A stretch of 64,000 bases of DNA from Trinickia violacea (GTDB lineage: Bacteria; Pseudomonadota; Gammaproteobacteria; Burkholderiales; Burkholderiaceae), in contig NZ_CP040078.1 of assembly GCF_005280735.1 (NCBI RefSeq), positions 1,674,001-1,738,000 of the forward strand. The letters are read 5' to 3'. Every line of letters begins with the position of its first letter. The stretch's first letter is position 1. The position numbers were made by a program, and so were the translations under genes. Below, piece after piece: positions 26,568-36,165 of the stretch. The notes under the pieces were generated by a model, which was not told the DNA's origin, searched no databases, and was given only the letters and a program-made list of their open reading frames with translations.

Positions 26568-28124
26568 ATGGCAAAACATCCACTGGCCGGCAGTGAACGA
26601 GCGGTAGCGGAAGGATCGAAATGTTTGGGGCAGTGCGACCCAGGCGAAGAGATTCAAGTGGTAGTGATGCTGCGCCGCCAATCGGAAGCGGCGTTGCAGC
26701 AGCTACTGGGAGAAATCGGCAAGGGTTCGGAGGTCGCGCCGCTCGCGCGCGATGCGTTCTCGCAACGCTTCGGCGCCGCGGCCGAAGATATCGCCAAGGT
26801 GCGCGACTTTGCGGCGCAACATGGGCTCGCGGTCGTGCGCGCGAGTTCGGCCGAAAGCACGGTCGTGCTGTCGGGCACCATCGCTCAATTCCAGGCGGCG
26901 TTCGACGTCAAGCTCGAGCGCTACGAACACCACACGATCGGCCACTATCGCGGCCGCACCGGCGCCATCAACCTGCCGGACGAGCTGCACGGCGTCGTCA
27001 CCGCCGTCCTCGGGCTCGACAACCGGCCGCAGGCGCGCACGCATTTTCGGATTCGCCCTCGTTTTCAGCCGGCGCAAGCGGCGGCGGAATCGTTTACACC
27101 GCTGCAGATCGCGTCGCTCTACGACTTCCCGGCCGGCAATGGCAGCGGTCAGTGCATCGGCATCATCGAACTCGGCGGCGGCTATAGCAGCAGCGACCTG
27201 CAATCGTATTTCTCGACCCTCGGCGTGCCGCTGCCCAAGGTGGTGCCGGTGTCCGTCGACAGCGGCAGCAATGCGCCAAGCGGCGACCCGAACGGTCCCG
27301 ACGGCGAAGTGACGCTCGACATCGAAATCGCCGGGGCGATCGCGCCGGCTGCGACGATCGCCGTCTATTTCTCGACCAACAGCGACGCCGGTTTTATCGA
27401 CGCCGTCAACCAAGCGGTGCACGATACGACGAACCGTCCGTCGGTCATCTCGATCAGCTGGGGCGGACCGGAATCGGGGTGGACGCAGCAGTCGGCGCAG
27501 GCATTCAACAGCGTGCTGCAAGCGGCCGCGGCGGTCGGCGTGACGGTCTGCGCGGCGTCGGGCGACAGCGGATCGAGCGAAGGTGTCGGCGACGGCGCCG
27601 ATCATGTGGATTTTCCCGCGTCGAGCCCGTATGTGCTCGCTTGCGGCGGCACGCGCATCAGCGCCTCGGGCGACGCGATCAAGAGTGAAGTCGTGTGGAA
27701 CGACGGCGCCTCCGGCGGCGCATCGGGCGGCGGCGTGAGCACGCTGTTCGCGCTGCCGTCGTGGCAGGAAGGGCTCGCGGTGACGCGCACGAAGGGCGGC
27801 GCGTCGCCGCTTGCCAATCGCGGCGTGCCCGACGTCGCAGGCGACGCCTCGCCGGATTCCGGTTTCGTCGTGCTGGTCGACGGCAGCCAGTCAGTGGTCG
27901 GCGGCACGAGCGCGGTCGCGCCGCTCTGGGCCGCGCTCATTGCGCGCATCAACGCGGCGAAGGGCACGCCGGCCGGCTTCGTTAACCCGAAGCTCTATCA
28001 GGCGACAAGCGCGTTCAACGACATTACAAAGGGCAACAACGGCAGTTTCAAGGCATCGCCCGGCTGGGATGCCTGCACCGGCCTCGGCAGTCCCAACGGC
28101 CAGAAGGTGGCCGCGGCGCTTTAG
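26568..28124 (+). CDS. S53 family serine-carboxyl peptidase (sedolisin, kumamolisin-like)
   Basis: A 518-residue acid endopeptidase precursor. Residues 1-170 form the activation prodomain (AQFQAAFDVKLERYEHHTIG). The catalytic domain holds Glu247 and Asp251 (GEVTLDIE), oxyanion Asp333 (SGDSGS) and nucleophile Ser448 (GGTSAVAP). The spacing equals that of kumamolisin. The calcium site is in FNDITKGNNG and SPGWDACTGLG near the end. I see no Sec or Tat signal, yet the enzyme needs acid to activate, so export by another route or on lysis is implied. About 100 bp downstream lies an S10 carboxypeptidase-like gene that could trim its products. Confidence 0.92.
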   Translation: MAKHPLAGSERAVAEGSKCLGQCDPGEEIQVVVMLRRQSEAALQQLLGEIGKGSEVAPLARDAFSQRFGAAAEDIAKVRDFAAQHGLAVVRASSAESTVVLSGTIAQFQAAFDVKLERYEHHTIGHYRGRTGAINLPDELHGVVTAVLGLDNRPQARTHFRIRPRFQPAQAAAESFTPLQIASLYDFPAGNGSGQCIGIIELGGGYSSSDLQSYFSTLGVPLPKVVPVSVDSGSNAPSGDPNGPDGEVTLDIEIAGAIAPAATIAVYFSTNSDAGFIDAVNQAVHDTTNRPSVISISWGGPESGWTQQSAQAFNSVLQAAAAVGVTVCAASGDSGSSEGVGDGADHVDFPASSPYVLACGGTRISASGDAIKSEVVWNDGASGGASGGGVSTLFALPSWQEGLAVTRTKGGASPLANRGVPDVAGDASPDSGFVVLVDGSQSVVGGTSAVAPLWAALIARINAAKGTPAGFVNPKLYQATSAFNDITKGNNGSFKASPGWDACTGLGSPNGQKVAAAL

Positions 28125-28227
28125 TTGGCATTTAGTTGGCAAGGGAAGTCAGCAGGAGCAGTCAGTTCGTCAAAGCCTAAACACTGAAACGACGCCAGAC
28201 GTCGCTAACGAAATCGATGGAGCGGTC

Positions 28228-29904
28228 ATGATGAATACCGATTCAGGTTCCGGCAGCACGCAATCGCAACACTCGCCTCATAACTCCCATGCCTCGCCCA
28301 CGCCAGGGGTGGTGTCGATGGCGCATGCACTCGGCGCGGCCGACGGCGACCAGCCTTTCTTCGATCCGGTCGCCTACGGCAACGGCCCCAACGATTCCGT
28401 CACGGATACGACCGAAGGCGCGGCCGTTACGCACCATTCGGTCGTGATCGGCGGGCGCCAGATCGCCTACACGGCGACGGCGGGGCACCTCGTCACCGTC
28501 GACGAAAGCAGCTCGCAGCCGAACGCGAAGATGTTCTACGTCGCGTTCACCGAAGACAACCAGCAGGAAGAGACGCGGCCTGTCACGTTCTTCTATAACG
28601 GCGGGCCGGGCTCGTCGGCGGTGTTCGTGCTGCTCGGCTCGTTCGCGCCGCGCCGCATCAAGACCGCGATGCCGAGCTTCACGCCGCCCGCGCCGTACCA
28701 GATGGAGGACAACCCCGACAGCCTGCTCGACAAGAGCGATCTCGTCTTCATCAACCCGGTCGGCACGGGCTATTCGGCGGCGGTCGCGCCAAACAAGAAC
28801 ATCAACTTCTGGGGCACCGATCCGGACGCGGTCTCGATCAAGCAGTTCATCAAGCGGTTCCTGACCAAGAACAACCGCTGGAACTCGCCGAAGTTCCTGT
28901 TCGGCGAGTCATACGGCACGGCGCGCAGCTGCGTGCTCGCGTACCTGCTGCATGAGGACGGCGTCGATTTGAACGGCGTCACGCTGCAATCGTCGATCCT
29001 CGACTACACGCAGGCGGGCAACCCGGTAGGCGCGCTGCCGACCGCCGCCGCCGATGCGTGGTACCACAAGAAGCTGGGCGTCTCGCCGACCCCGGCCAGC
29101 CTCGGCGATTTCGCCGAAGAGGTCGCGCAGTTCGCGCGCAGCGACTATCTGCAAGCGCTGCAGAAATTCCCGCAGACCGACGACGCCACCGTCGAAAAGC
29201 TGAGCGAATTCACGGGCATCGACAAGACGACGCTGATCGCGTGGAGCCTCGACATCGCCGGCTACGACAGCCGCGGCAACTCGCTGTTCCTGACGACGCT
29301 GCTCAAGTCGAAGGGGCAGGCGCTCGGCGCGTACGACGGCCGCGTGACCGGCATCGAGACGGGCATCGCGGGCAAGATCGATCCGAACTCGGGCGGCAAC
29401 GACCCGACGATGACGGCGGTCACGGGCGTCTACACGGCGATGTGGAATTCGTACCTGAACGAGCAGCTGAAGTACACGTCGAACTCGGCGTTCACCGATC
29501 TGAACAACCAGGCGTTCCAGAACTGGAATTTCAGCCATATCGATCCGACCGGTGCGCAAAAGGGCGTCGACGCGCAGGGCAACGTGATTCTCTACACAGC
29601 GGGTGACTTGGCGGCGGTGATGGCGTTGAACGTCGACTTGAAGGTGCTGTCGGCGAACGGCTTCTACGACTTCGTCACGCCGTTCTATCAGACGGTGATC
29701 GATCTGCAGAAGATGCCGCTGATCGAGCAGCAGGTGCGCGCGAACTTGTCGGCGCGGTTTTATCCGTCGGGGCATATGGTGTATCTCGACGGCAATTCGC
29801 GCACGGCGTTGAAGGCGGATCTCGCGAAGATGTACGACGCGGCGACGGCCAACGAACCGGCGATGGGGCGCATTCGCGCATTGCAGCAGCGGCATAAGGC
29901 TTGA
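28228..29904 (+). CDS. S10 family serine carboxypeptidase-like protein
   Basis: A 558-residue alpha/beta hydrolase of the serine carboxypeptidase family. The oxyanion motif is FFYNGGPGSS (residues 121-130), the nucleophile Ser228 lies in FGESYGTA, and Asp481 (NGFYD) and His516 (PSGHMVY) complete the triad. Family enzymes remove C-terminal residues at acid pH. No signal peptide is visible; the first 60 residues are Ser/His-rich and disordered. GGAG precedes ATG 28228. It sits behind the S53 peptidase on the same strand, suggesting joint peptide breakdown. Confidence 0.9.
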   Translation: MMNTDSGSGSTQSQHSPHNSHASPTPGVVSMAHALGAADGDQPFFDPVAYGNGPNDSVTDTTEGAAVTHHSVVIGGRQIAYTATAGHLVTVDESSSQPNAKMFYVAFTEDNQQEETRPVTFFYNGGPGSSAVFVLLGSFAPRRIKTAMPSFTPPAPYQMEDNPDSLLDKSDLVFINPVGTGYSAAVAPNKNINFWGTDPDAVSIKQFIKRFLTKNNRWNSPKFLFGESYGTARSCVLAYLLHEDGVDLNGVTLQSSILDYTQAGNPVGALPTAAADAWYHKKLGVSPTPASLGDFAEEVAQFARSDYLQALQKFPQTDDATVEKLSEFTGIDKTTLIAWSLDIAGYDSRGNSLFLTTLLKSKGQALGAYDGRVTGIETGIAGKIDPNSGGNDPTMTAVTGVYTAMWNSYLNEQLKYTSNSAFTDLNNQAFQNWNFSHIDPTGAQKGVDAQGNVILYTAGDLAAVMALNVDLKVLSANGFYDFVTPFYQTVIDLQKMPLIEQQVRANLSARFYPSGHMVYLDGNSRTALKADLAKMYDAATANEPAMGRIRALQQRHKA

Positions 29905-30125
29905 CGCTTCAGGGCCGCGGTGCTGAAGGAGGCGGGGCTGGCCGAATCTCTTGGCTCAGCCCCGCCGGCGTTTGGAGCGGCGCGCGGCAAGCGCATGAGG
30001 CCGCTAATCGCCTGACTGCGCGGCGGGTGTTTCTCCAAGGGGGCTCCGATTAGCAAGGCCGATCAAACTCGCAGCTCGTGCTGCGGATATAAAACAGTCA
30101 TGCCTTCGCCTGGAACCAGAACCCC

Positions 30126-30959
30126 ATGAATCCCGTTGGACGCGCACTGTGGTTTATCGAAAGTCACTTTTCCAGCGACATCTCGCTTGACGACATCGCA
30201 AGCGCCGGGTGCGTGTCGCGCTTTCATCTGTCGCGGGCCTTCGGCGTCGCGACGGGACATTCGATCATGCGATACGTGCGCGCTCGCCGGCTGAGCGTCG
30301 CGGCGAAGTCGCTGTCGAACGGCGCGCCGGACATCCTCTCCGTCGCGCTCGAAGCGGGCTACGGTTCTCACGAGGCATTCACGCGTGCGTTTCGCGAGCA
30401 GTTCGGGCTCACGCCCGAGCAGGTTCGCGCACAACGCCGGATCGATAACCTTGAACTCGTGGAGCCGATCAAAATGGACGATGACCTCATCACCCAGCTG
30501 GAACCGCCGCGTTACGAAGACGCGAAGGCATTGCTGATCGCCGGACTAGGCGAGCGCTACACCTGCGAGACGGCCGCCGGCATTCCGGCGCTGTGGCAGC
30601 GCTTTTCGCCGCATATCGGCAATGTGCCGGGCCAGGTCGGAAACATGGCATACGGTGTGTGCTGCAACGGCGACGGCACCGGCAATTTCGATTACATCTG
30701 CGGCGTCGAAGTCTCTGACTTCGGGCGGCTGCCGGCAGAGTTTGCGCGGGTACGGATTGCGGCGCAGCGTTATGCGGTGTTTTCTCATCGCGGGCATATC
30801 TCGACGATTCGGCGCACCTGGAACACGATTTTGAGCCAGTGGCTTCCGGATTCGGAATTCAAGGCCGCCGACGCGCCGGACTTCGAGCGCTATGACGAGC
30901 GGTTCGATCCGAAGACGGGGAACGGGGTGGTGGAGATTTGGGTGCCGGTCAAAAGTTGA
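30126..30959 (+). CDS. AraC family regulator with GyrI-like effector domain
   Basis: A 277-residue protein. Two AraC helix-turn-helix motifs lie at the N terminus (residues 8-105: DISLDDIASAGCVSRFHLSR and SVALEAGYGSHEAFTRAFRE), followed by a GyrI/Rob-like ligand domain (residues 115-277). This Rob/SoxS-like order is used to sense hydrophobic drugs. It is divergent in function from, and next to, the EamA exporter at 31007, which could be a target. The inducer is unknown. Confidence 0.88.
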   Translation: MNPVGRALWFIESHFSSDISLDDIASAGCVSRFHLSRAFGVATGHSIMRYVRARRLSVAAKSLSNGAPDILSVALEAGYGSHEAFTRAFREQFGLTPEQVRAQRRIDNLELVEPIKMDDDLITQLEPPRYEDAKALLIAGLGERYTCETAAGIPALWQRFSPHIGNVPGQVGNMAYGVCCNGDGTGNFDYICGVEVSDFGRLPAEFARVRIAAQRYAVFSHRGHISTIRRTWNTILSQWLPDSEFKAADAPDFERYDERFDPKTGNGVVEIWVPVKS

Positions 30960-31006
30960 TTCGAGGCGATACCGCGCCGGCTAGCCGAGCACCGCCGATT
31001 GAGCGC

Positions 31007-31876
31007 TCACGACCGCGCCAGCAACACCCCCGCCAGCGCCACGCCAAATCCGGCGATCTGCACGAGCGACAGCGTTTCGCCAAACCCCGCATAGCCTTCT
31101 AGCGCCGCCAGCGGCGGCGCTAGAAACAGCAGCGCGGTGGCGCGCGACGCGTCGCCGCGCCGCACCATCCACATCAAAAGCGTCACGCTGACGCCCGACA
31201 GCATCACGATCCCCCAGGCGACCGATATCCAAAGTGTGGTCGACGGTATCCAATGTTTTTCATGCAATGCCAAAGCAAGCACGCCGGCGACGAGTGCCGC
31301 GCCGAAGTTCTGCACCGCGCCGGCGCTGCGGATATCGGCCTTCGCGAGCGATGTCTTTTGAAACAGCGTCCCCGCCGTAATCGCGACGACCGCCAGAATC
31401 GATATCGCGACGACGAGCCACGACGGCGCGTGACCTTGCTGCACCGGCGAAGCGGCGGCGAACTTCGGCGCCAGCACGAGCGCCACGCCGGCAAGCCCTA
31501 GCGCCATGCCGCTCCAGCCGCGCGCCGACAGGCGCTCGCCGAAGAGCGGCGCGGCCAGCGCGGCGGTCATGAGCGGCTGCAGTGCGCCGAGCAGCGCCAT
31601 CACGCCGGCGCTCAAGCCTTGCGCGACGGCCCAATAACCGGCCCCGAGATAGACGCCCTGCAGCAACGCCCCGGCAAGCACATGCTTGCCGAGCGCACGT
31701 CCGCGCGGCCACGCCACGCCTGCCGCCCAAGCGGCGAGCGCGAACAGCACCGCCGTGCCGCCGAAGCGGCAAAGCAGAAACAGATTGGGATCGGCGTAAG
31801 GCTTGATCGCGCGGGCGACGACGAATCCGGTCGACCAGAGCAAAACGAAAACAGCGGCTAAGAAGGTGGCGAGCAT
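31007..31876 (-). CDS. DMT superfamily EamA-type transporter
   Basis: About 289 residues with ten membrane spans in two EamA repeats. The first begins FLAAVFVLLWSTGFVVARAI and ends near GLAGVALVLAP; the second starts after a short loop near residue 150. Family members export metabolites such as amino acids or drugs. The ATG at 31876 places the first span at the N terminus; a frame extending upstream to 31999 is Arg/Cys-rich and unlikely. Its end converges on the AraC-type gene. Confidence 0.88.
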   Translation of the reverse strand: MLATFLAAVFVLLWSTGFVVARAIKPYADPNLFLLCRFGGTAVLFALAAWAAGVAWPRGRALGKHVLAGALLQGVYLGAGYWAVAQGLSAGVMALLGALQPLMTAALAAPLFGERLSARGWSGMALGLAGVALVLAPKFAAASPVQQGHAPSWLVVAISILAVVAITAGTLFQKTSLAKADIRSAGAVQNFGAALVAGVLALALHEKHWIPSTTLWISVAWGIVMLSGVSVTLLMWMVRRGDASRATALLFLAPPLAALEGYAGFGETLSLVQIAGFGVALAGVLLARS

Positions 31877-32021
31877 TGCGAATCGGCGTCGGCATCGAGG
31901 CAAAAAGACGAGCCGAAGTATTGCGCGTGCGGCGCAACACGTCTTGTTCGAGACTGCAACGCGTGACGACCGGGAAAACCCGCGTTTGTGCCGAGCCATT
32001 CGTGCGGCTTAATCATGAATG

Positions 32022-32105
32022 GCGCACCGTGCCAAGACGGTGCGCGCGCCGGTGCTCCGACATCTGTCGAGCACAAAGTTGGTGCTTGATCCGTGCGTAA
32101 GCACC
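32022..32105. repeat. Three inverted repeats with GGTGC/GCACC cores
   Basis: Three adjacent dyads: GCGCACCGT to ACGGTGCGC (32022-32045), GTGCTCCGACA to TGTCGAGCAC with one bulge (32052-32074), and GGTGCTT to AAGCACC (32081-32105). All carry the half-site typical of NtrC. Only one pair of half-sites (32070-32086) has the canonical spacing. The array lies 450-540 bp before the ATP-grasp gene. Confidence 0.5.
32070..32086. promoter_or_regulatory. NtrC-type enhancer site
   Basis: AGCAC-AAAGTTG-GTGCT matches the NtrC pattern GCAC-N7-GTGC exactly in half-sites and spacing. It lies about 150 bp upstream of a sigma-54 promoter, a normal enhancer distance. Confidence 0.6.
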
Positions 32106-32228
32106 GGCGGCAGTTAAAGCGGCAGGACGCCTCTTGGCGACCCGCGAGTGCATCGCGCGCACGCAGCAGGTGCGCCCGGCGCTTTGTTGCGCTGCGCGAT
32201 ACGCAAGGCGGGCGGAAGACCCTGTCTT

Positions 32229-32243
32229 CGGCATGGAAGTTGC
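32229..32243 (+). promoter_or_regulatory. Sigma-54 promoter of the ATP-grasp/transglutaminase locus
   Basis: CGGCATG-GAAG-TTGC has the invariant GG (32230-32231) and GC (32242-32243) ten bases apart, and matches TGGCACG-N4-TTGC with two mismatches. Transcription would start near 32255, giving a leader of about 300 nt before the ATG at 32558. No other gene is supported in 31877-32557. Confidence 0.55.
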
Positions 32244-32557
32244 GTCTGCCGCTATCGACGCCTGGTTGCCTCGGCGTCGCGACATCAGCCGCACATGGCG
32301 ATCTACGGCTTGGTTGCGACGCAACGAGTGAGCGGTCCAGCAGTATCGGACTGCATGAGCGATGTTCCGATCGGGCGCGAACTACGCTGCGAGCCGCAGC
32401 GCATTTTCGCTGGAAGTCTGCTTGTCGCCTTGCCACGCCGGCAGGCGAGGAGCGTTGGCTCCGGCGGATCGGCGGTTCGATCGGAAGAACGCGAAGCGAC
32501 GGATTGCGGGTGCAACCGGGCGGCACATTGGGCACGCACAACAAACGGGTACCGCTT

Positions 32558-34030
32558 ATGACGCAAGCATTCTTCAACGAGATGTTCGAGCGCTGCGAGA
32601 TCGAGGCCTGCGGCGCGGCCGCCGCGGCGTTTCTGACCAGCGGCGAGCCTCGCGCGCATTACCGCCAGTTGCTCAGCTGGATGCAAAGCCAGAGCGAGCA
32701 GCAGATCCGCGACAAGCGAGCCGAAGCCGACCTGATCTTCCGCCGCGTCGGCATTACGTTCGCGGTATACGGTGCACAAGATGAAAGCGGCGTCGGCACC
32801 GAGCGGACCATCCCGTTCGACGTGATCCCGCGTATCTTTCCCGCCGACGAGTGGGCCGGGCTCGAGCGCGGCCTGCGGCAGCGCGTCAATGCGCTGAATC
32901 AGTTCATCCACGACATCTATCACGAGCAGAACATCGTGCGCGCGGGTGTGGTGCCGGCCGACCAGATCGTCGGCAACGCGCAATATCGTCCGGAGATGCA
33001 GGGCGTGTCGGTCGCGCGCGATATCTATGCCCATATCGCCGGCATCGACATCGTGCGCGCGGGCGCCGGCGAATTCTACGTGCTCGAAGACAATCTGCGC
33101 GTGCCGTCGGGTGTTTCCTACATGCTCGAAAACCGCAAGATGATGATGCGGCTCTTTCCGGAGCTGTTCGCACGCAACCGGGTGGCGCCCGTCGCGCACT
33201 ACCCGGACCTGCTGCTCGACACGTTGCGCGCCGCGGCGCCGCAAGACGTCGACAACCCGACCATCGTCGTGCTGACCCCCGGCATGTACAACTCCGCTTA
33301 CTTCGAGCACGCGTTTCTCGCGCAGCAGATGGGCATCGAACTGGTCGAAGGGCAGGACCTGTTCGTCGAAAACGATTACGTGTACATGCGGACCACGCAG
33401 GGCCCGCAGCGCGTCGACGTGATCTACCGGCGCGTCGACGACGACTTTCTCGATCCCGCCGTCTTTCGCGCCGATTCGGCGCTCGGCGCGGTGGGCCTGA
33501 TGTCCGCTTATCGCGCGGGCAACGTGACGTTGTGCAACGCGGTGGGCACGGGCGTCGCCGACGACAAGTCGATCTACCCGTACGTGCCCGACATGGTGCG
33601 CTTCTATCTCGGCGAGGAGCCGATCCTCAACAACGTGCCGACGTGGATGTGCCGCAAGCCCGACGACCTCAAGTACGTGCTCGACCATCTTCCGGAGCTG
33701 GTCGTGAAGGAGACGCACGGCGCGGGCGGCTACGGGATGCTCGTCGGTCCCGCGTCGACCCAGGCCCAGATCGAGGAATTTCGCGCGGTGCTCGTCGCCC
33801 ATCCCGAGAAGTACATCGCGCAGCCGACGCTCGCGCTCTCCACGTGCCCGACCTACGTTGAAGCGGGCATCGCGCCGCGCCATATCGATTTGCGTCCGTT
33901 CGTGCTGTCCGGGCACGACGTGAAGATGGTGCCGGGCGGTCTCACGCGCGTCGCGCTGCGCGAGGGCTCGCTCGTCGTGAATTCGTCGCAGGGCGGGGGC
34001 ACGAAGGACACCTGGGTGCTGGAGCGCTGA
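32558..34030 (+). CDS. Circularly permuted type 2 ATP-grasp protein
   Basis: A 490-residue amide-ligase candidate (COG2308 type). Markers are QRVNALNQFIHDIYHEQNIV, FYVLEDNLRVPSGVSYMLEN, LTPGMYNSAYFEHAFLAQ and VVKETHGAGGYGMLVGP, in the permuted order of the family; the final GGGTKDTWVLER closes the fold. ATP-grasp enzymes join a carboxylate to an amine via acyl phosphate; here the substrates are unknown but predicted to be peptide-like. It is the first gene of the locus, 60 bp ahead of an alpha-E gene, and lies behind a sigma-54/NtrC region. Start chosen by homology; a longer open frame upstream is noise. Confidence 0.9.
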   Translation: MTQAFFNEMFERCEIEACGAAAAAFLTSGEPRAHYRQLLSWMQSQSEQQIRDKRAEADLIFRRVGITFAVYGAQDESGVGTERTIPFDVIPRIFPADEWAGLERGLRQRVNALNQFIHDIYHEQNIVRAGVVPADQIVGNAQYRPEMQGVSVARDIYAHIAGIDIVRAGAGEFYVLEDNLRVPSGVSYMLENRKMMMRLFPELFARNRVAPVAHYPDLLLDTLRAAAPQDVDNPTIVVLTPGMYNSAYFEHAFLAQQMGIELVEGQDLFVENDYVYMRTTQGPQRVDVIYRRVDDDFLDPAVFRADSALGAVGLMSAYRAGNVTLCNAVGTGVADDKSIYPYVPDMVRFYLGEEPILNNVPTWMCRKPDDLKYVLDHLPELVVKETHGAGGYGMLVGPASTQAQIEEFRAVLVAHPEKYIAQPTLALSTCPTYVEAGIAPRHIDLRPFVLSGHDVKMVPGGLTRVALREGSLVVNSSQGGGTKDTWVLER

Positions 34031-34090
34031 TCGAAGCCAGTCGAATACGCCGAACAAGCCAAAGACGAACCAAGCTTATTGGGAGCTGCC

Positions 34091-35065
34091 ATGCTGAGCC
34101 GCACTGCCGACCACCTCTTCTGGATGGCGCGCTACATCGAGCGCGCCGAAAACACCGCGCGGATGCTCGACGCGAACTACCAGCTCTCGCTCCTGCCGCA
34201 ATCGGACGAGTTCGCGAAGTCCGGCTGGCGCGCGATGCTGTCGATCTCCGAGCTCTCGGGCGCCTACGCCGCCGAGCACGCGAACCTGACGAGCCGCGAC
34301 GTGATCGCCTTCATGGCCCGCGATAAAAACAATTTGTCGTCGATCGTGAGCTGCCTGCGCGCCGCGCGCGAAAACGCGCGCGCCGTGCGCGGCTCGATCA
34401 CGACGGAGCTGTGGGAAAGCCTGAACACCACCTGGCTCGAATGCCAGAAGCTGCTCGCGGACGGCATTCTCGAGCGTGATCCGGCCGAGTTCTTCGAATG
34501 GGTCAAGTTCCGCTCGCATCTGGCGCGCGGCGTGCAGACCGGCACGATGGTGCGCGACGAATCGTACTATTTCATGCGCCTCGGCACCGTCATCGAGCGC
34601 GCGGACAATACGGCGCGCATTCTCGACGTGAAGTTCGAAATGCGCGAACAGACGGGCACGCCCGGCGGCACGCAGTCGCTCGATTATTACCACTGGACGG
34701 CGTTGCTGCGCTCGGTATCGGGCTTCGAGGTGTATCGCAAGGTCTATCGCGACGTGATCACGCCGGAGCGCGTCGCGGGCCTCCTGATCCTTTTCACGGA
34801 CTGGCCGCGCTCGCTCGCGGCGAGCCTCGACGAGGTGCGCGAGATCCTTGGCCGCGTGCGCAACGCGCGTTCCGCGCAGACCGAGCGGATGGCCGAGCAG
34901 CTGTTCGGCGACGTGCGGCGCGGGCGCATCGGCGAGATTCTCTCGAGCGGCCTGCACGCGTATCTCACCGAGTTTCTCGCGCGCGTGAACGACTTGGCGT
35001 GCTGCATCAGCCGCGATTTCCTGGTGCCGCTGGTGCCGACGGAGCCCGAGAGCATCGCGGCGTGA
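34091..35065 (+). CDS. Alpha-E domain protein
   Basis: A 324-residue, almost wholly helical protein of the COG2307 family. It starts MLSRTADHLFWMARYIERAE, and a second copy of the same helix pattern appears at FMRLGTVIERADNTARIL. These Glu-rich helices give the family its name. It nearly always accompanies the permuted ATP-grasp protein and is thought to act with it; in the gene at 39952 the two are fused, which is direct evidence of partnership. GGGAG precedes the ATG. No catalytic residues are known. Confidence 0.9.
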   Translation: MLSRTADHLFWMARYIERAENTARMLDANYQLSLLPQSDEFAKSGWRAMLSISELSGAYAAEHANLTSRDVIAFMARDKNNLSSIVSCLRAARENARAVRGSITTELWESLNTTWLECQKLLADGILERDPAEFFEWVKFRSHLARGVQTGTMVRDESYYFMRLGTVIERADNTARILDVKFEMREQTGTPGGTQSLDYYHWTALLRSVSGFEVYRKVYRDVITPERVAGLLILFTDWPRSLAASLDEVREILGRVRNARSAQTERMAEQLFGDVRRGRIGEILSSGLHAYLTEFLARVNDLACCISRDFLVPLVPTEPESIAA

Positions 35066-35100
35066 GCGCGTGGTCCGGGTCGCAGCCAGGCATTGCTTGG

Positions 35101-36165
35101 CTAACTCTTGGGAGCCGAAGTGAGGATCACGCGATGCACGAAGCGCAGCTTGTCGACGACGGGGGGCGGCAGCGTGAACGGGTAGCCGTCGGGCATGCCG
35201 AGGCTGCGGTTCAGGCTGTTCAGCACGTAGGTGAGCGGAAACCAGCGCGCCATCAGGCTATCGAAGCCGGCGTCCTCGACGGGCGTCTGGTCGGTCAGCG
35301 TCGGCTCGTGCGGGCTGTCGGGCAAGAGCGCGAGTCCGCACGAAACGGCTGTGTCGAGCGTATCGACGATGTGCAGGTAGTGCGCCCACGTCTCCGCCCA
35401 GTCTTCCCACGGATGCATCGTCGCGTAGGCGCTGATGTGCGACTGCGCCCAGTCCGCGGGCGGGCCGTTCTTGTAGTAGGTGTCGAGCGCCGCTGCGTAG
35501 TCGGCGGTCTCGTCGCCGAAGCGGCGGCGAAAGAGCGGCAGCCAGCGCGTTTGGCCCACCAGGCGGTCGAAGAAGTAGTGGCCGGTTTCGTGGCGGAAGT
35601 GGCCGAGGAGCGTGCGGTACGGCTCGCCGAGCGACGAGCGGGTGTGCTCGCGATAGGCGTCGTCGGCTTCCGCGGCGTTCAGCGTGACGACGCCGCGATG
35701 GTGGCCCGTCATCACGACGTCGTCGTCCCCGGTGCTCTGGAGGAAGTCGAATTGCAAGCCGCCCTCGGGGTTTTCGGCGCGCGATTCGAGCTTGAGCCCG
35801 AGCGCCATCAGCGTGTAAAGCAGGCGCCGTTTCGCCGTTTCAAGCCGGTACCAATAGACGCGGTTTTCCGGAAGGTCCAGGTTCGGAATCGTGCCGTTGA
35901 ACTGGCACGAGCGGCACAGCGTGTCGGGCGCATCGGCGGGGATCATCCAGTTGCAGACGTTTTCGACCGCGTAGTTGCCGCACTGGCGGAACAGCGCGGC
36001 TTCGGCGCCGGGATGCAGGCTGCGCCAGAGGCCGTCGCCCGCGTCTTCGAACGCGCTGATCTCGCCGACTTCGGGGACGTAGCCGAGCAGCGCGTTGCAG
36101 CGCTCGCAGAGCACGTTCTCGAAGAACACCAGTTGTTGGCAGCGGTTGCAGTGGAAGGTTTTCAT
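35101..36165 (-). CDS. Zinc-ribbon putative zinc metallopeptidase
   Basis: A 354-residue protein. An N-terminal zinc ribbon has four paired Cys (FHCNRCQQL and LCERCNALLG), followed by a second Cys pair (LCRSCQF). The peptidase-like core has HETGHYFFD, an HExxH variant read as HETGH, with a downstream Glu in EDWAETWAHY that could be the third ligand. This matches the putative zinc-binding metallopeptidase family found beside ATP-grasp/transglutaminase genes. It is convergent with the alpha-E gene and divergent from the transglutaminase-DUF2126 gene. The upstream extension to 36267 is unlikely. Confidence 0.85.
   Translation of the reverse strand: MKTFHCNRCQQLVFFENVLCERCNALLGYVPEVGEISAFEDAGDGLWRSLHPGAEAALFRQCGNYAVENVCNWMIPADAPDTLCRSCQFNGTIPNLDLPENRVYWYRLETAKRRLLYTLMALGLKLESRAENPEGGLQFDFLQSTGDDDVVMTGHHRGVVTLNAAEADDAYREHTRSSLGEPYRTLLGHFRHETGHYFFDRLVGQTRWLPLFRRRFGDETADYAAALDTYYKNGPPADWAQSHISAYATMHPWEDWAETWAHYLHIVDTLDTAVSCGLALLPDSPHEPTLTDQTPVEDAGFDSLMARWFPLTYVLNSLNRSLGMPDGYPFTLPPPVVDKLRFVHRVILTSAPKS

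Noticed and set aside
27811..28227. N-terminal extension joining the S53 and S10 genes
   Set aside because: The extension is the S53 coding region read in another frame, and a ribosome site before 28228 marks the true S10 start.
32022..32045. First GGTGC dyad as a full NtrC site
   Set aside because: The half-sites are 12 bp apart instead of 7, so it is listed only as an inverted repeat.
32135..32153. TGGCGA...GTGCA as a sigma-54 promoter
   Set aside because: GG and GC are 12 bases apart instead of 10, which sigma-54 does not tolerate.
32303..34057. Open minus-strand frame of 584 codons opposite the ATP-grasp gene
   Set aside because: It is Arg/His/Asp-rich without any domain, and its length is explained by G/C-ending codons on the other strand. 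The plus-strand gene has full family resemblance.
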